Positions 49,553 to 60,379 are shown, counted from the stretch's first letter. The stretch: 64,000 bases of DNA from an uncultured Blastocatellia bacterium (GCA_937934745.1 CALGZC010000011.1:32261-96260), one strand, 5' to 3'. Notes: generated by a model from the letters alone, not told the origin. Program-made: numbers and translations.

Positions 49553-50356
49553 ATGGGGAAGATCATCGCCGTTGCCAACCAGAAAGGCGGTGTTGGTAAA
49601 ACAACGACTGCCATCAATCTGGCGGCGAGCTTGGCTGTCAACGACCGGCGGACGCTGCTCGTGGACGCCGATCCGCAGGCCAACGCCAGCAGTGGCGTGG
49701 GAATCCGACGTGGGACACTGCGGCGTACGCTCTACCATGTCTTGATTCTCGAAGAACCGCTCGCCAACGTTATTCAGCCGACAGAGTTGCCGGCACTGTA
49801 TGTCGCCCCGGCTGACCGGAATCTGTCCGGCGCAGAAGTCGAACTGGTGAGCTTTGACGAACGTGAATACGTCCTGCGCCGTGCTCTGGACGGTTACCGA
49901 GCACAGTACGACTACATCATCATTGACTGTCCTCCGAGCCTGGGCCTACTGACCATCAATGCTCTGAGCGCTGCCGATTCGGTCCTCGTCCCGATTCAGT
50001 GCGAATACTTTGCCCTGGAGGGGGTGTCAGAGCTGCTCGACACATTGGCGCGTATTCGCCGGAGCTTCAACCCAACGCTTGCCGTAGAGGGGTTTCTCCT
50101 GACGATGTTTGACGAGCGCACCAACCTTTCAAATCAGGTAATGGCAGATCTACGGGACTTCTACGGCAAGCAAGTGTTTGAGACGGTGATCACCCGCAAC
50201 ATTCGGCTCGCCGAAGCGCCGAGCCACGGCAAGCCCATCATTCTTTACGACATCAAGTCGCGGGGGGCAAACGCCTACCTGCAACTCGCCAAGGAGGTCA
50301 TCTCGCATGACAACCAGAAGGGCGCTTGGGCGCGGGCTGAGCGCGCTGCTTCCTGA
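49553..50356 (+). CDS. parA: Chromosome-partitioning ATPase ParA (Soj)
   Basis: 267 residues. Deviant Walker A KGGVGKTTTAINLA at 11-24, LLVDADPQANASS, YIIIDCPPSLGLLTINAL, and EAPSHGKPIILYDIKSRGANAY. It moves ParB-parS complexes over the nucleoid. AAGGGGGG lies 6 bases before ATG 49553; the longer frame from 49478 is not used. Its end overlaps parB by 50 bases. Confidence 0.96.
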   Translation: MGKIIAVANQKGGVGKTTTAINLAASLAVNDRRTLLVDADPQANASSGVGIRRGTLRRTLYHVLILEEPLANVIQPTELPALYVAPADRNLSGAEVELVSFDEREYVLRRALDGYRAQYDYIIIDCPPSLGLLTINALSAADSVLVPIQCEYFALEGVSELLDTLARIRRSFNPTLAVEGFLLTMFDERTNLSNQVMADLRDFYGKQVFETVITRNIRLAEAPSHGKPIILYDIKSRGANAYLQLAKEVISHDNQKGAWARAERAAS

Positions 50357-51164
50357 GCGCATACTACAAACCGGCGAGGAACTCCTCGAACTTGACATCG
50401 AACGCATCATTCCCAACATTGACCAACCCCGCGCCACGTTCCACGAAGGCCGCCTCGAGGAGCTTACCCAGTCGATTCGTGAAAACGGACTCCTTCAGCC
50501 AATTGTCGTCCGTCGTCATGGTGAAGGCTTCCAAATTATTGCCGGTGAGCGCCGCTGGCGTGCGGCGCAGCGTGCCGGCCTTCACCGCATTCCGGCCGTT
50601 GTACGCGATGTGCCGGACGACCGGATTCTGGAACTGGCCCTGATTGAAAACATCCAGCGGGAAGACCTGACGCCAATTGAAGAGGCGTTGGCCTACCGCC
50701 GGCTCATGGAAGAGCTAGGGCTTACACAAGAGATGGTCGCCGCACGCTTAGGCAAAGATCGGGCCACGATTGCAAACGCCATTCGCCTACTTCGGTTGCC
50801 GCCAGATATTCAAAAACTCATCGAAGAACGCCAGCTAAGCCCTGGCCATGCCCGTGCGCTACTGGCACTGGATAGCGAGACGCTACAGCGACGCGTTGTC
50901 GAAAGTATCATCGAACGTGGGCTGTCGGTGCGTGAAACCGAGCGGCTTATCAAGCGCGTTCTGCGCGGTGAGCCGGTCATCGTTGGCAGCGCCCATCCGA
51001 CAGACCCCAATGTGAAGTTCGCCGAATCCAAGCTTTCCCAGCTCCTTGGTACGAAGGTGCGCATTGTCGGCCGGGGACGCGGTGGCTGCATTGAGATTGA
51101 GTACTACAGCGCCGAAGAGTTAGACCGACTCTACAGTCGGTTGCTACGGCTGGCTGATGTTTAG
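50307..51164 (+). CDS. parB: Chromosome-partitioning protein ParB (Spo0J)
   Basis: 285 residues. RRALGRGLSALLP N terminus, CTPase region with GERRWRAAQRAGLHRIP and ENIQREDLTPIEEALAYRRLMEE, helix-turn-helix TQEMVAARLGKDRATIANAIRLLRLP, and the C-terminal dimer domain with GRGRGGCIEIEYYSAEEL. Translation starts inside parA. Confidence 0.96.
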   Translation: MTTRRALGRGLSALLPERILQTGEELLELDIERIIPNIDQPRATFHEGRLEELTQSIRENGLLQPIVVRRHGEGFQIIAGERRWRAAQRAGLHRIPAVVRDVPDDRILELALIENIQREDLTPIEEALAYRRLMEELGLTQEMVAARLGKDRATIANAIRLLRLPPDIQKLIEERQLSPGHARALLALDSETLQRRVVESIIERGLSVRETERLIKRVLRGEPVIVGSAHPTDPNVKFAESKLSQLLGTKVRIVGRGRGGCIEIEYYSAEELDRLYSRLLRLADV

Positions 51165-51195
51165 CCTTTGTATGGCCGCCGACTGCGCATCTTCC

Positions 51196-51211
51196 GGTTT
51201 CACGTGGAACA
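51196..51211. other. parS-like site
   Basis: GGTTTCACGTGGAACA, 14 of 16 positions of parS. It lies 32 bases after the parB stop and just before a DnaA-box pair. Probably a weaker ParB site. Confidence 0.65.
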
Positions 51212-51223
51212 TCACGCTCCCGG

Positions 51224-51244
51224 TTATTCACAGGGTGTGGATAA
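51224..51244. other. Inverted pair of DnaA boxes downstream of parB
   Basis: TTATTCACA (51224-51232) and a perfect TGTGGATAA (51236-51244) face each other 3 bases apart, between parB and purL. It is about 45 kb from the main array. Confidence 0.6.
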
Positions 51245-51304
51245 GGCCACTACAATTGCCGGCTTCAACGCCGCGAATGTTTACACTTGGGAGATTGCCG
51301 GCGC

Positions 51305-53620
51305 ATGTCGTCCACACCTGAACCGACAACTGACCTTGCAACAACCGAACTGGTTGTCACCGCGGAACTACTGGCCCTTCACCGCCTCACGCCTGAAGAA
51401 TACGCCCGCCTGCGCAAGCTTTTAGGACGAACACCGACACTGGTCGAACTGGGCATCTTCTCTGTCATGTGGTCAGAGCACTGTTCGTACAAATCATCGC
51501 GGGTGTACTTGAAGACGCTGCCGACAACCGGCCCGCGCGTTGTCCAGGGGCCTGGAGAAAACGCCGGTATTCTCGACATCGGCGACGGCTGGTGTATCGC
51601 CTTCAAGATTGAGTCGCACAACCATCCATCATTCATCGAGCCATTCCAGGGAGCGGCGACCGGCATCGGCGGCATTCTGCGGGATGTCTTCACCATGGGG
51701 GCGCGTCCGGTTGCTATCTTGAACTCGCTGCGTTTTGGCTTGCCTGACGATCCACAAAACGGTGCGCGCAACCGAGCGCTGCTGGACGGTGTCGTGCGCG
51801 GCATTGCCCACTACGGAAATGCCTTTGGCTGTCCGACCGTTGGCGGTGAAGTGTACTTTGAGGACTGTTACACGTCGAATCCTCTCGTAAACGCCTTTGC
51901 ATTGGGTCTCGTACGACACGACCAGATCTTCCTGGGCAAAGCAAGGGGAGTGGGTAACCCAGTCATGTACGTCGGTGCGAAGACCGGACGCGACGGTATC
52001 CACGGTGCGACGATGGCCTCATCGGAATTTGACGATGACGCCCTGGCTAAGCGTCCAACTGTCCAGGTAGGTGACCCATTTTGTGAGAAACTGCTTCTCG
52101 AAGCCTGCCTGGAAGCGATGCGGGCCGGTTGCATTATCGGCATTCAGGACATGGGGGCCGCTGGCTTGACCTCCTCAAGCTGCGAGATGGGTGCGCGCGC
52201 CGGAACGGGTATTGACCTTGAGCTGTCGCTTGTCCCACAACGTGAAACTGGAATGACGCCCTACGAGATCATGCTGTCCGAGTCCCAGGAGCGCATGCTG
52301 CTGGTTGCCGACAGTGGGCGCGAACGCGAGGTGCAGGAAATCTTTGCCAAGTGGGGACTGGCCGCGGTTGTTGTCGGTCGTGTGACGGATACAAAACGGC
52401 TGCGCGTTTACGACCACGGCCGACTTGTAGCCGACATTGCCAACGCCCACCTAACCGATGATGCGCCGCGTTATGAGCGTCCGGCTGCGCCGCCGGTAGG
52501 TTGGCTTCCCGATGCTGACGCGCGCCGGAACGTACGCGAAGCCGAGCTGAGAAATGCCTTTCCCATTGCTGCGCGACACCTGTCGGGCAAGCAAATTCGC
52601 ACCGACCTGCGGCGGCTGCTTCAATCGCCCAACCTGGCATCACGGCAGTGGATTTACCGCCAGTACGACCACATGGTGCGCACCAACACGATTGTCCTGC
52701 CGGGTGCCGATGCCGCCGTTATCCGCATCAAAGAGACACGCAAAGCTGTTGCCATGACGCTCGACGGCAACGGGCGTTACGTGTTCATCGAACCCCGTCT
52801 CGGCGCAGCACTCGCGGTTGCCGAAGCCTGCCGAAACCTGGTGGCCGTTGGTGCAGAACCAATTGGACTCACCAACTGTCTGAACTTTGCTTCGCCGGAG
52901 CGGCCGGAAGTGATGTGGCAGCTCCGCGAAGTGATTGCCGGGATGGGCGAGGCGGCACGCGCCTTTGAAACGCCCATCGTGAGCGGCAATGTCAGCCTGT
53001 ACAATGAAACCGAAGGGCGTGGTGTTTTTCCAACGCCCGTCATCGGGGCGGTCGGGCTTGTTGAAGATGTCCGCACAGTCCTCGCGCCACGTACCCTGCC
53101 AGATGGAGACAGTGTGTTCCTGCTCGGCACCACCGGCGAGGACTTAGGGGGAACCGAATACGTACGGCGTCTGCTCGGCGTGGTCGCCGGGCCTGCGCCT
53201 GCGCTCGACCTGGCGGCCGAACGCCGCCTGCAACAGTGTGTGTTGGAAGGGGCACGCCGCCGGTTGCTCACGGCGGCACACGACTGCGCCGATGGCGGCC
53301 TGTTGATTGCGCTGGCCGAGATGTGTTTTTCAGCCCATGGCAAAGCCCCTTCGGGAATGGTGTTGGATCTTCCCGAAGCCGACGGGGAACTCTCCCGTGC
53401 AGGATTCCTGTTCGGCGAAACGCCGGGACGGATGGTAGTTGTCGTTGCGCCACAGCACACGGCAGAAGTGGTCGCGCTGTGCCAGAACTACGGTATTCCA
53501 TCTCGGTTGCTAGGTGTGGTGAGGGGAGACCGGTTGACGGTCGCACTGGGTGAGGAAACAGTTCTCGATGAACCTATTGCCGAACTGGAACACATCTGGC
53601 GCAGCGCGCTCAGTTTCTAG
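51305..53620 (+). CDS. purL: Phosphoribosylformylglycinamidine synthase subunit PurL
   Basis: 771 residues, small-PurL type. It aminates FGAR in purine synthesis with PurS and Pur[57 protein letters not shown], and in the second half [28 protein letters not shown] stands about 11 bases before ATG 51305. PurS and PurQ are not here. Last gene of the parAB stretch. Confidence 0.96.
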   Translation: MSSTPEPTTDLATTELVVTAELLALHRLTPEEYARLRKLLGRTPTLVELGIFSVMWSEHCSYKSSRVYLKTLPTTGPRVVQGPGENAGILDIGDGWCIAFKIESHNHPSFIEPFQGAATGIGGILRDVFTMGARPVAILNSLRFGLPDDPQNGARNRALLDGVVRGIAHYGNAFGCPTVGGEVYFEDCYTSNPLVNAFALGLVRHDQIFLGKARGVGNPVMYVGAKTGRDGIHGATMASSEFDDDALAKRPTVQVGDPFCEKLLLEACLEAMRAGCIIGIQDMGAAGLTSSSCEMGARAGTGIDLELSLVPQRETGMTPYEIMLSESQERMLLVADSGREREVQEIFAKWGLAAVVVGRVTDTKRLRVYDHGRLVADIANAHLTDDAPRYERPAAPPVGWLPDADARRNVREAELRNAFPIAARHLSGKQIRTDLRRLLQSPNLASRQWIYRQYDHMVRTNTIVLPGADAAVIRIKETRKAVAMTLDGNGRYVFIEPRLGAALAVAEACRNLVAVGAEPIGLTNCLNFASPERPEVMWQLREVIAGMGEAARAFETPIVSGNVSLYNETEGRGVFPTPVIGAVGLVEDVRTVLAPRTLPDGDSVFLLGTTGEDLGGTEYVRRLLGVVAGPAPALDLAAERRLQQCVLEGARRRLLTAAHDCADGGLLIALAEMCFSAHGKAPSGMVLDLPEADGELSRAGFLFGETPGRMVVVVAPQHTAEVVALCQNYGIPSRLLGVVRGDRLTVALGEETVLDEPIAELEHIWRSALSF

Positions 53621-53709
53621 GGATCGGTTTCTAGTCACCGGCCAAGCTACCCACGTCCGGGCTTCAGGTTTCTTGAGCTTTGCCGCCAGGGTTGTCCGTT
53701 GAGCGCTGG

Positions 53710-56463
53710 CTAGCCGGTGCTTTTCAGTCCGCTTGAAATGGCGTTGATGGTCAGCAGCAGCTCCACCAGGCAGGCCTCGCGCCGGGCTGTTTCCTGCTGC
53801 TGCAGGGCAGCGTCCCGCCAGGAACGCAGCAGTTCAATCTGCCGGCGGTGTAAGGCGTCTAGCCCAGCGCGGCGCAACTGCATAGTGAGTGCCGTTCGCT
53901 GCCGACGTTCGGCAAGAGGCACGCCAAAGACGGCTTCAAGCGACTGGCGCGTCCGATCAAACTCCGTCAGAATAGAATCCAGGATGGCCACCCGAACGGT
54001 GGCTTCGGGGACAAGCTCTGCGTAGGCGCGCATCCAGGTCGTGTCGGCTAACAACAACTGGCTGCCGACGTTCATCAGTAGGAGGCGGGTGGGATACCAC
54101 TGCAGGGCCGCGCGTTGTAGCAGCGCAAACCCGTCTGGATTGGTAGCTGCCAGTGTTTCGAGCGCCGTCCCAACACCGTACCAGCCGGGCAAGAAAAACC
54201 GCGCCTGACTCCAGCTAAAGACCCACGGGATGGCGCGCAAATCGTCCAGCGTCCGTTGCCCTGTCCGCCGCGCCGGGCGCGATCCGATACGGCTCGCTTC
54301 AATGGCGTCAATTGGCGTTGCATGCGCAAAAAATGTCAGAAACCCCGGCTGACGCAACAGGGCTTGATACGTTTCACGACCGTGGCGTGCTAGGTCGTCA
54401 AGGATCGGTTCCAGGGGGTGTGTGGCATCTGCCGGTGTCCGCCGCGCCAGAGCGACCGCTTCAAGCAGGCCGGCAACCAGCAACTCCAACTCATAGGTTG
54501 CCGTAATGAGATTGGCGTATTTCTGCGCGATGGTTTCACCCTGTTCTGTCAGGCGAAGGCTCGCAGAGACGGCCTTAGGCGGCAGCGCGCTGAGAAAGCG
54601 GTGCGTCGGGCCTGCTCCGCGACTCGGCGTCCCACCGCGTCCATGGAAAAACCGAATGGCTACACCCTGTGCCTGCCCAACCTCGGCGATCCGCTCTTGC
54701 GCGCGGTAAAGCGCCCAGAGGCTTGCAATCGGGCCGGCATCCTTGTTGCTGTCACTGTAGCCGATCATGACCTGCTGGGTCAGGGGTTGGTTGCCGCGGC
54801 GTTGCCAGGCAAGGCTGCGCTGCGTCATTGGATGCGTCAAAAAGGCGTGCAAAATTGTGGGACTGCGCGTCAAATCTTCAAGGGTTTCAAACAGTGGGAC
54901 AACCGGCAACGGGCAAACCAGCCCGTCCGGCGTCATGACGATGAGTCCCGCCTCGCGTGCCAGCCCGTAGACGGCGAGCAGATCGGAAGCAGAGCGCGTC
55001 ATGCTGACAATGAGTGCGCCCAAGCCCTCCCACCCGTACGTCCTGCCATGCTCGGCGGCGACTCGCAACGCACCGACCACCGACTGAGCCACCGGGCCAA
55101 GCGGGACGTGCGGCGCAGTCAATGGTCGTGCGCGCGCCAGCTCTTCGTGCCAAAACGTGGTGCGACGTGTTTCATCCCAGGTGGTGTAGTCACCGTCACC
55201 GCCGGCGGCCATCAAGAGTTCTGCCACAGCCTGCTCATACATGGCGCTGTTTTGGCGAATATCCAGCGTCGCCAAGTGAAAGCCAAACACTTCAACCAAC
55301 CGCAACAGCGGCCAGACATCGGCTTCACACAAACGACCGGCCCCAACCGCGTGCAGTGACTCGCCCAGCATGTGTAGGTCGGCGGCCAGCTCAGACGCCG
55401 TGGTGTACCGGTGCTGCCCTGAGGAGGCGTCACTTTTGTCGCCCGGCAGCCGGGCTAGCATGACGTTCACCGCCTGTCGCCACGATTCGTAAGGGTTGCG
55501 TGCCAGCGCCGCCTGCACGGCCGGGTCTGGCGTTTCCCTGGCAGTTTGTAGAAAGGTTGTCAGCACTGTCGGCGGGGATTGGCGGTGATCCGAGAGGCTG
55601 ATGCGCGAAGCAAGTGCCGTCAGGCGGGTTCGCAGCAGTTCCAGCGCTGCCTGGCGGAGCATGTGCAAGGTTTTTCGTGTGACTTCGGGTGTCACCAGGG
55701 GGTGACCGTCACGGTCGCCGCCGACCCACGTACCAAAGGTCACACGCGGCAGATTCGCCGGCTGCGTTGGGCGCGCAGCGGCATCCAGGTTGAGTTCGGT
55801 CCAGGCTTCCAACAAGCGCCGGTCAAGCCAATGCACGGCTTCAGGTAGCGTTGTCGTCAGATAGTACAGGACGTTGCGCAGTTCATCGGTGACCGTCGGC
55901 TTTTCGAGGTAGATTTCACCGGTGCGCCACAGGCGTTCAAGTTCCCGTTTGATGTCCTCCCGAATTGCGCGACGTTCATTGGGCGTCCAGACAGAGTTTT
56001 CAAGTTTGACAAGCAACAAATAGAGCCGCCGATGGTGCTCTAGGACGGTCGCCCGTTTGGCCTCGGTCGGATGCGCCGTCAGGACCGGCTCAATGTGAAG
56101 TTCCTGGAGCAACGCCGTCATCGCCGCCGCAGACCATCCGTGGTGGCGCAGCTTGTGCAAAACAGCGCCCCAGAGGCCCGGCTCGGCCGCGCAGCCGGCG
56201 CCGGCTTCAAGCGCACGGCGGTTCTGGGCGGCGGCATTTTCTTCCGCCATGTTGAGGAGCTGAAAGACAATCGAGCACGCCTGAACGAAGCGCTCGTGGT
56301 CAGAGGCCTGGGGTTTCAACGTCGCGTCCAGCGGCAGCGACTGGGCCAAGTCCACCGCCCCTGTTTCAGATAACACCTCCCGAAAGCACTCGACGAGAAA
56401 CCGAAAATCGCGCTCGGCGCGGGCCAGATCGGCCAGCGCAGAGGAAGTCGTGGGTGCTGTCAT
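53710..56463 (-). CDS. ppc: Phosphoenolpyruvate carboxylase
   Basis: 917 residues, normal. Adds bicarbonate to PEP giving oxaloacetate for the TCA cycle. Catalytic His in EPVLTAHPTEAKR (about residue 132), TFGTWVGGDRDGHP, GYSDSNKDAG, FFHGRGGTPSRGAGP and a conserved C-terminal SGLKSTG in place of the classical NTG end. AGGAG is 10 bases before ATG 56463; a further ATG at 56487 is in frame. A bicarbonate user on the same segment as SbtA and carbonic anhydrase. Confidence 0.96.
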   Translation of the reverse strand: MTAPTTSSALADLARAERDFRFLVECFREVLSETGAVDLAQSLPLDATLKPQASDHERFVQACSIVFQLLNMAEENAAAQNRRALEAGAGCAAEPGLWGAVLHKLRHHGWSAAAMTALLQELHIEPVLTAHPTEAKRATVLEHHRRLYLLLVKLENSVWTPNERRAIREDIKRELERLWRTGEIYLEKPTVTDELRNVLYYLTTTLPEAVHWLDRRLLEAWTELNLDAAARPTQPANLPRVTFGTWVGGDRDGHPLVTPEVTRKTLHMLRQAALELLRTRLTALASRISLSDHRQSPPTVLTTFLQTARETPDPAVQAALARNPYESWRQAVNVMLARLPGDKSDASSGQHRYTTASELAADLHMLGESLHAVGAGRLCEADVWPLLRLVEVFGFHLATLDIRQNSAMYEQAVAELLMAAGGDGDYTTWDETRRTTFWHEELARARPLTAPHVPLGPVAQSVVGALRVAAEHGRTYGWEGLGALIVSMTRSASDLLAVYGLAREAGLIVMTPDGLVCPLPVVPLFETLEDLTRSPTILHAFLTHPMTQRSLAWQRRGNQPLTQQVMIGYSDSNKDAGPIASLWALYRAQERIAEVGQAQGVAIRFFHGRGGTPSRGAGPTHRFLSALPPKAVSASLRLTEQGETIAQKYANLITATYELELLVAGLLEAVALARRTPADATHPLEPILDDLARHGRETYQALLRQPGFLTFFAHATPIDAIEASRIGSRPARRTGQRTLDDLRAIPWVFSWSQARFFLPGWYGVGTALETLAATNPDGFALLQRAALQWYPTRLLLMNVGSQLLLADTTWMRAYAELVPEATVRVAILDSILTEFDRTRQSLEAVFGVPLAERRQRTALTMQLRRAGLDALHRRQIELLRSWRDAALQQQETARREACLVELLLTINAISSGLKSTG

Positions 56464-56913
56464 GACCGTTTCACTCCTGGTTGTCATCTGTCCGGGGACA
56501 CGCCTGCCACAGCGCTGCCCTTGGCTAGCTTAGCACCCGACAGTGTAGAGGACAGCGCCTGCCCTGGTGAGGCAACTGAACAGGGCAGACACAGCACGAC
56601 CGACGCCCAAACTGTGGCACTTCCCGAATCCGAAGAAAGGCCTCCGAAGGAAGGGCGCGGCCCCGCAACCGGTGGCTCTGACCGGGTAAGACCAAGGTGC
56701 CCGGACAGGCTCTGCCTGCCTCGGCGACCGTGATGTTCGGAGCCGGTGATGTTCAGGTCAGCCAGGCAGCGCATCTCTGCCCGCGATCTCTCGAACGCCG
56801 TCTTGCACTGCTAACCTTCGCTCGGTTTTAACTCCGTGGGCGTTGTGTGCCGCACACCGTGCCACGCCGTGTCTTCCGCAGGCGTAAGACCACCGTGCAT
56901 CAACCGAGGCAAC
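56464..56913. other. 450-base gap between divergent ppc and amidohydrolase genes
   Basis: Should hold two divergent promoters. I see no convincing -35/-10 pair and no gene; open frames are short and not protein-like. Confidence 0.4.
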
Positions 56914-57999
56914 TTGGCTCAACTCCATAAGCTTGATCTGCACACACACATTTTGCCGCCGCGTTGGGAAAATCTGTGCGATAAGTACGGCTACCCCGGC
57001 TTCCCACGGCTGGAGCAGGTCAACGCGACCTGCGCTCGCATCATGATTGACGACCGCCTCTTCCGCGAGGTGCAGGAAAACTGCTGGCAGCCTGAAGCGC
57101 GTATTCGCGACTGTCAGAAACAGGGCGTCACCATGCAGGTTTTGTCCACCGTTCCGGTGATGTTCAGTTACTGGGCCAAGCCACAAGACACCTACGACTT
57201 AGCACGCTTCCTCAATGACCACATTGCCGAAGTAGTAGCCCGTCATCCGACGTACTTCGTCGGTCTGGGAACGCTGCCGATGCAGTCGCCTGAACTGGCG
57301 GCGCGCGAACTAGAACGTTGTGTGACCGACCTCGGCTTGGCCGGGGCCGAAATTGGGACACACGTCAACGAGTGGAATCTTGACGCAGCCGAACTATTTC
57401 CCGTCTTCCAGCGGGCGGCCGAGTTGGGTGCAGCGCTCTTTGTTCACCCGTGGGAAATGATCGGTCAGGAACGGATGCCCAAGTATTTCCTGCCGTGGTT
57501 GGTTGGAATGCCGGCCGAAACCTCGTTGGCGATTTGCTCCATGATTTTTGGCGGTGTTTTTGAACGACTACCTCGCCTGCGTTGCTGTTTTGCGCACGGC
57601 GGCGGTGCCTTTCCCTTTACTTTAGGGCGCATTGCCAAAGGCTGGGCAGCGCGGCCTGACCTGTGCCAGGTGCACATCAGCCAGCCGCCGCGCACCTACT
57701 TGCCGCAAATCTATGTGGACTCACTGGTGCACGACGCCGATGCCCTGCGCTACCTCGTCAACGTGTTTGGTGTCCGGCGGGTTGTCTTGGGCAGCGATTA
57801 TCCGTTTCCGTTGGGTGAGGAAGAACCGGGCAAGCTGATCTGCTCGATTGAGGAGTTTTCCGCCGAGGCGCGCGCCTGCCTGCTGTGGAAAAACGCCGTG
57901 GAGTTTCTCGGCCTGGCCGACCACTCACCGATAGCCGGATGGGAAACGACAAACGACGCGCCGTACAACGAAACGGATGACCTGCTTACTGGCGGCTAG
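56914..57999 (+). CDS. Amidohydrolase of the ACMSD family
   Basis: 361 residues from a TTG at 56914. TIM-barrel metal hydrolase with HxH in KLDLHTHILPP, GVTMQVLSTVPVMFSYWA, GAEIGTHVNEWNLD, ALFVHPWEM, CFAHGGGAFPFTLGRI and metal Asp in VVLGSDYPFPLGEE. Closest in pattern to 2-amino-3-carboxymuconate semialdehyde decarboxylase, from tryptophan breakdown. No other kynurenine gene is here, so the substrate is open. GAGG is 5 bases before the TTG; a GTG at 56836 would add 26 unlikely residues. Its end overlaps the lytic transglycosylase by 14 bases. Confidence 0.82.
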   Translation: MAQLHKLDLHTHILPPRWENLCDKYGYPGFPRLEQVNATCARIMIDDRLFREVQENCWQPEARIRDCQKQGVTMQVLSTVPVMFSYWAKPQDTYDLARFLNDHIAEVVARHPTYFVGLGTLPMQSPELAARELERCVTDLGLAGAEIGTHVNEWNLDAAELFPVFQRAAELGAALFVHPWEMIGQERMPKYFLPWLVGMPAETSLAICSMIFGGVFERLPRLRCCFAHGGGAFPFTLGRIAKGWAARPDLCQVHISQPPRTYLPQIYVDSLVHDADALRYLVNVFGVRRVVLGSDYPFPLGEEEPGKLICSIEEFSAEARACLLWKNAVEFLGLADHSPIAGWETTNDAPYNETDDLLTGG

Positions 58000-60379
58000 G
58001 CTGCCGTGGGCGTAAATCGGCATCGAATAGCTGCCGATAGGCGCGGTAGTTTGTCATGACCTTGAAGACGTAGTCTTTGGTCTCCACGTAGCCGATTTCG
58101 GCTGCGAACCGGTCATGGTCATCGTTGCCGGCCCGTGCGCGCCAGCGTGCGGCTGCCGTCTCGCCGCCGTTGTAGGCGGCCGCGACTGCTGCCGGGTGTT
58201 GCGGGAACAAAGCAAACAGCTCGCCGACATAAGCTGCGGCAAACTGCGCCGCCGTTCGTGGGTTGTACAGGTCGGTGCGCGTCCAGGCGGTCAACTTAAG
58301 CGTCTGCGCCATCCGGTCTGCTGTAGCGTCAATAAACTGAAACAGGCCACGCGCCCCAACGGGCGATTTCACCGTTGGATTGAACCGCGATTCCTGCCGC
58401 GCAATGGCCAGTAAGAACCGTGCATCCACACCGCGTGGACGGGCGTATTCAAGCAGCTCATCCTTGTAGGGTGCTGGATACAACAACTCGGCAACTTGGC
58501 GCGGCATAACTTCCAGATGAAAATCCTCGGGCAGCGTTCCTAACGTCGGCTCACTGTAGGCGAGTGCTTTCCACGCCTGATTGCCGCGCCCGGCATAGAC
58601 CGCCTGTGCAAAAGGGTCCCTTGGCGGCGCTTCCAGGACCGCCAGGGCGTCGTCGTACAGCCCAAGAAACGCCAACTCCTCGGCCGCTGTGCGCACTGTC
58701 GGCGCAGCAGCCGCGTCGGCAATAAAGGCGCGCCCTATGTCCGGCACCCGGTACGACCAGGCACGCGCGTAGGCCGGCAGCCGCCGGTAAGCTGCCTCCA
58801 GCTTAGCCAGGAGTTCGCGCCGCGTAGCTACCTCGGTTGTCAGGCGCAGTGCCTGCTGGAGCGCGTCTTTGGTGTCGGCTTGACGCAGGCGCGCCAGACG
58901 GTGGCTGATGACGCTGCGCGCCTGCGCTACCTGCGTCAGTGCCAGTAACCGCTCGGTCGCCATTTGTCCGTAGTAACCTGTCCGCGTGTCCGGCAGCGAC
59001 AGATATACATCAACCGCCTCGGCGAAGCGCTCCAGGCGCTCCAAACACAGACCACGCAAAAACGTCACTTCCATTGCATTGGTCGCCCCGGGGCCACGCC
59101 GCCCCAATGGCAGGCGCTGAAGTGCTTCCAGTTCTACCAGCGCCCGACCAAACTCCCGGCACGTGAGCCAGATTTTCGCCCGCTGGAAGCGGGCTGTCAC
59201 CCCGGCCAACTCGCGCGGAAAGCGCGCCTCGGTACGGTCACACCAGGCCAGTGCGGCGTCAAATTCGCCTGCTAAACGCAACGTATCAATTGCATTCAGA
59301 TGCGCGCCGCCTAGAAACTCACTCCTGGGGTATTCGCTGATGAAGGCCTCGTAGCGCGCGACGGCTTCCCTGTAGCGTCCGGCATTTTGGAGCGCATGAC
59401 CCGATTGGTAGTAGCTTTTTTCGCCGTCGGGCGAGGTTGGATACGCCTCGTGCGCACGCTCAAACCAGTAGCACGCGGCATCCCAGTTTTCCTCAATGAA
59501 AAAGGCACGGCCGATACTCCAGAGCGCCTCGGCGCGGTAGGGGAGGGCCGGAACGTGCTCGGCTAAGACGCGAAAGTGGCGCTTTGCACCTTCCGTATGG
59601 CGATTTGCCAGATAAAGCCGCGCCCGCGCCAGCCGGTCGGCCGGCGCAAGGGGGACATCACCCTGGGCATCCAGTTCTTCGGCCGCCAGCAGAGCGGCGT
59701 CGTCCTTGCCCGTCGCCAACAGTCGGTGGAAGATCGGCCGGGCTTCTGCTTCATTTCCGGTGCGGCACAGAAGTTGTCCGAGTGCCGCTTCGTTCTCGCG
59801 ACTGCGCGAAGCAAGCCGGCGGTAAAGGGTCAGGGCAGCGTCGAACTGACCGGCGGCGGCGTAGTTTTCCGCGAGGCGCTGCGTTGCCTGCCGCGCAACC
59901 GGGTGCGTCGGAAACTCGCGGACAAGGCGTGCGAGTGCGGCACGTTCCTCGGCCGCGGCCGCGGGCCGGCCGGCCTGCTGTTCACGGCGGGCAATGTCGG
60001 CCAGGTAGTGCAGACAGAACGGCGTGAGCATCCGCACCTGCTCGCTCCGCTTCAAAACGGACTGGAAAAGCTGTTTCGCCAGCTCCAAGTTGCCGGTTCG
60101 CAGCGCCAATCGGGCATGCAGGTAGTCGTAGTTGTTGAGTCGGTATAGCGTCGGCGCAGCGGTGGCAAATTGGTTCAGGTCACGCAGTGCGGCGGCATAC
60201 TCGCGTCCTTCAACTGCCTGTCTGAGGTGGCGCGCCGTAGTGTGCGCATCGAACGGCACATTGACCCGTGGTGGGCTCGGCGCTGTGGCGTCTCGGTACC
60301 TGTCCCAACGTGGGACGGGAATCATGACGACCACGATGAGGATGCTAAGCAGCAGACGCTGGAGTTCGACGCAATTCAT
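57986..60379 (-). CDS. Soluble lytic murein transglycosylase with TPR repeats
   Basis: 797 residues. Signal anchor (LLLSILIVVVMIP), then some 600 residues of TPR-like helical repeats (for example YYQSGHALQNAGRYREAVARYEAFISEYP) and a C-terminal Slt domain: LLAIARQESRFNPTVKSPVGARGLFQFIDATA with the catalytic Glu, and AAAYNGGETAAARW. It cleaves glycan strands of peptidoglycan in the periplasm. Two in-frame ATGs (60412, 60379), neither with a good ribosome site; the second leads the signal. Confidence 0.92.
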   Translation of the reverse strand: MNCVELQRLLLSILIVVVMIPVPRWDRYRDATAPSPPRVNVPFDAHTTARHLRQAVEGREYAAALRDLNQFATAAPTLYRLNNYDYLHARLALRTGNLELAKQLFQSVLKRSEQVRMLTPFCLHYLADIARREQQAGRPAAAAEERAALARLVREFPTHPVARQATQRLAENYAAAGQFDAALTLYRRLASRSRENEAALGQLLCRTGNEAEARPIFHRLLATGKDDAALLAAEELDAQGDVPLAPADRLARARLYLANRHTEGAKRHFRVLAEHVPALPYRAEALWSIGRAFFIEENWDAACYWFERAHEAYPTSPDGEKSYYQSGHALQNAGRYREAVARYEAFISEYPRSEFLGGAHLNAIDTLRLAGEFDAALAWCDRTEARFPRELAGVTARFQRAKIWLTCREFGRALVELEALQRLPLGRRGPGATNAMEVTFLRGLCLERLERFAEAVDVYLSLPDTRTGYYGQMATERLLALTQVAQARSVISHRLARLRQADTKDALQQALRLTTEVATRRELLAKLEAAYRRLPAYARAWSYRVPDIGRAFIADAAAAPTVRTAAEELAFLGLYDDALAVLEAPPRDPFAQAVYAGRGNQAWKALAYSEPTLGTLPEDFHLEVMPRQVAELLYPAPYKDELLEYARPRGVDARFLLAIARQESRFNPTVKSPVGARGLFQFIDATADRMAQTLKLTAWTRTDLYNPRTAAQFAAAYVGELFALFPQHPAAVAAAYNGGETAAARWRARAGNDDHDRFAAEIGYVETKDYVFKVMTNYRAYRQLFDADLRPRQPSRQ

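Noticed and set aside
54418..55359. 313-codon plus-strand frame
   Set aside because: Lies antisense within ppc, which has all its catalytic motifs on the other strand.
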